A stretch of DNA of 16,253 bases, from positions 1 to 16,253 of the forward strand of contig CAMYVT010000025.1 of the NCBI GenBank assembly GCA_947302515.1. Reading direction: 5' to 3'. This document shows, piece by piece, positions 15,484 through 16,253 of this stretch. The translations under genes and the position numbers were made by a program. Numbering within the stretch: position 1 is the stretch's first letter; each line of letters begins with the position of its first letter. The stretch comes from an uncultured Caryophanales bacterium (GTDB taxonomy: Bacteria; Bacillota_I; Bacilli_A; RF39; UBA660). A model generated the notes under the pieces. That model was not told where the DNA came from. It saw only the letters and a program-made list of their open reading frames with translations, and ran no database searches.

Positions 15484-16023
15484 TTAAAAACTTCCTGGTC
15501 CCCCACATCTATATTCACCAGCTCTTCTAGCACCTTCTATTCTTCTAGCTTCATTTTGTTCTAATCTACGAACTAACGCTTCATGACATTGTCTATCATA
15601 TACAGGATCAATTTTAACTTTATGTACTTTTATTATTCCGTGTCTTATATCATAATCAAGTTTGATTTCTGGACTATATACAACTAATCCGTTCTTAATA
15701 GCCTTTCCTTTTGAACAATATTGTTCATCATATAAATCTTTAAATGAAGATGATAGTTCCTTAGCAGCGTTTATTTGATTACTTTTTTTAACAAGGTTAT
15801 CCATATCTCCACTTTCACTTGCAGAACTTAATTCTTCAGCACTAATTGTAGTAGAACATAGTTTTCTTAAATAATCTCCTAATAAAAATGATTTATCTTC
15901 TATTAAAGTCTTTAATTCTTCATCATCGGGAAAATTTGCAAGCGCTTTATCAATAAATTCTTGTGGAAATTCCATTTTATCCTTGCATAATTCTCTTCTC
16001 ATTTCATCAACCCAATTTGCCAT
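15484..16023 (-). CDS. Conserved-looking protein of unknown function
   Basis: I do not recognise this 179-aa protein. It has no signal peptide or membrane helix and should be cytoplasmic. The N-terminal part (about residues 1-60) is acidic and helical (MANWVDEMRREL, FPDDEELKTLIEDKSF). A Ser/Glu-rich middle (about 61-95, with ISAEELSSASESGD) may be a flexible linker. The C-terminal part has a strand-rich stretch (GLVVYSPEIKLDYDIRHGIIKVHKVKIDPVYD) and then an Arg-rich helix (ARRIEGARRAG) ending in a short tail with Cys-Gly-Gly. The start is the ATG with GGAGG eight bases upstream; the longer frame starts at a TTG before that site. It is a single-gene unit with its own promoter and terminator, between spoVG and the ABC exporter. 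Confidence 0.72.
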   Translation of the reverse strand: MANWVDEMRRELCKDKMEFPQEFIDKALANFPDDEELKTLIEDKSFLLGDYLRKLCSTTISAEELSSASESGDMDNLVKKSNQINAAKELSSSFKDLYDEQYCSKGKAIKNGLVVYSPEIKLDYDIRHGIIKVHKVKIDPVYDRQCHEALVRRLEQNEARRIEGARRAGEYRCGGPGSF

Positions 16024-16046
16024 AACCAATACCTCCAACTAAAAAT

Positions 16047-16075
16047 ATTATACCATATTTTTTTATATTTTAGAA
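16047..16075 (-). promoter_or_regulatory. Promoter of the 179-aa protein gene
   Basis: On the minus strand TGGTATAAT gives an extended -10 (16047-16052). Seventeen bases upstream is TTCTAA (16070-16075), a weak -35 that lies inside the left arm of the palindromic element at 16058-16106, so that element could act as an operator. Confidence 0.55.
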
Positions 16076-16106
16076 TTGTCTTAAAATGTTCTAAAATATA
16101 AAAAAA
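16058..16106. repeat. Palindromic AT element B (18-bp inverted repeat)
   Basis: A perfect 18-bp inverted repeat (16058-16075 and 16089-16106) surrounds a 13-base loop, TTGTCTTAAAATG. Arms contain ATATTTTAGAA and the loop contains TCTTAAAA, as in the element at 11603-11645. The right arm merges with the T-run side of the spoVG terminator, and the left arm covers the -35 region of the next gene. Confidence 0.78.
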
Positions 16107-16131
16107 CCATGATTTAATCATGGTTTTATAA
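16100..16131 (-). terminator. Terminator of spoVG
   Basis: On the minus strand AAAACCATGATT and AATCATGGTTTT form a strong stem, followed by seven T residues in all. It starts about 20 bases after the spoVG stop codon. Confidence 0.88.
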
Positions 16132-16149
16132 ACTAAATTAGTCTCTCAT

Positions 16150-16253
16150 TTATTCTTCTGTACCTTCTTCTGCTTTGTCGTATTCTTCTAAGATAGCTTT
16201 TTCAATCATTTCTCTTCCTTCTTGAGAAATTGGATGAACGATATCTCTATATC
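16150..16253 (-). CDS. spoVG: SpoVG family protein, C-terminal end (partial)
   Basis: Only the last 34 codons are in the window; the gene continues past the right edge. The reading frame ends YRDIVHPISQEGREMIEKA and then an acidic tail (EEYDKAEEGTEE). The DI(A/V)HPI block followed by an R-containing amphipathic helix is the hallmark of the SpoVG C-terminus. SpoVG is a small RNA/DNA-binding regulator found widely in Firmicutes, tied to sporulation and septation in Bacillus and to broader gene control in non-sporulating species, so its presence does not show that this organism sporulates. A strong terminator follows. Confidence 0.88.
   Translation of the reverse strand, partial: YRDIVHPISQEGREMIEKAILEEYDKAEEGTEE

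Overview
This window is AT-rich bacterial DNA that uses the standard genetic code. The SpoVG and DivIC homologues, AGGAGG/GAGGTG ribosome binding sites, extended -10 promoters (TGnTATAAT) and short U-tailed hairpin terminators point to a low-GC Firmicute, probably an uncultured member of Bacilli close to the Erysipelotrichia/RF39/Mollicutes groups. That placement is inferred from gene content and style. All genes except the first lie on the minus strand.

Layout from left to right: (1) A YoaP-like GNAT acetyltransferase on the plus strand, ending tail to tail against a DivIC/FtsL-type division protein on the minus strand. (2) A membrane-anchored XRE-type repressor-like protein. (3) About 460 bp without a gene (1833-2290). 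It holds a near-perfect AT-only inverted repeat and a degenerate array of about ten 18-bp units (A-run, 4-5 bases, T-run) whose start-to-start spacings are 22, 30-31 or 41 bp, that is, whole helical turns. (4) A defence island (2291-10916) read right to left: an AIPR-family abortive-infection protein with a PD-(D/E)XK-like N-terminus, on its own promoter and terminator, then a complete type I restriction-modification operon hsdM-hsdS-hsdR, ending in a membrane-anchored protein of unknown function. (5) A small signal-anchored coiled-coil protein. (6) A two-gene heterodimeric ABC exporter with complementary degenerate ATP site residues. (7) An unknown 179-aa protein. (8) The C-terminal end of spoVG, cut by the window edge.

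The type I system should methylate host DNA at an HsdS-specified site and cleave unmodified DNA. The AIPR protein may be a second nuclease-based defence layer. spoVG and divIC occur in this order and orientation in Bacillus subtilis with different genes between them, so the window may show an ancestral neighbourhood rebuilt by accessory insertions.

The least explained signals are non-coding: the helically phased array at the 3' end of the hsd operon, a family of three related palindromic elements at gene borders (1856-1905, 11603-11645, 16058-16106), near-identical terminators bracketing two single genes, and three GATC sites packed into the AIPR promoter.
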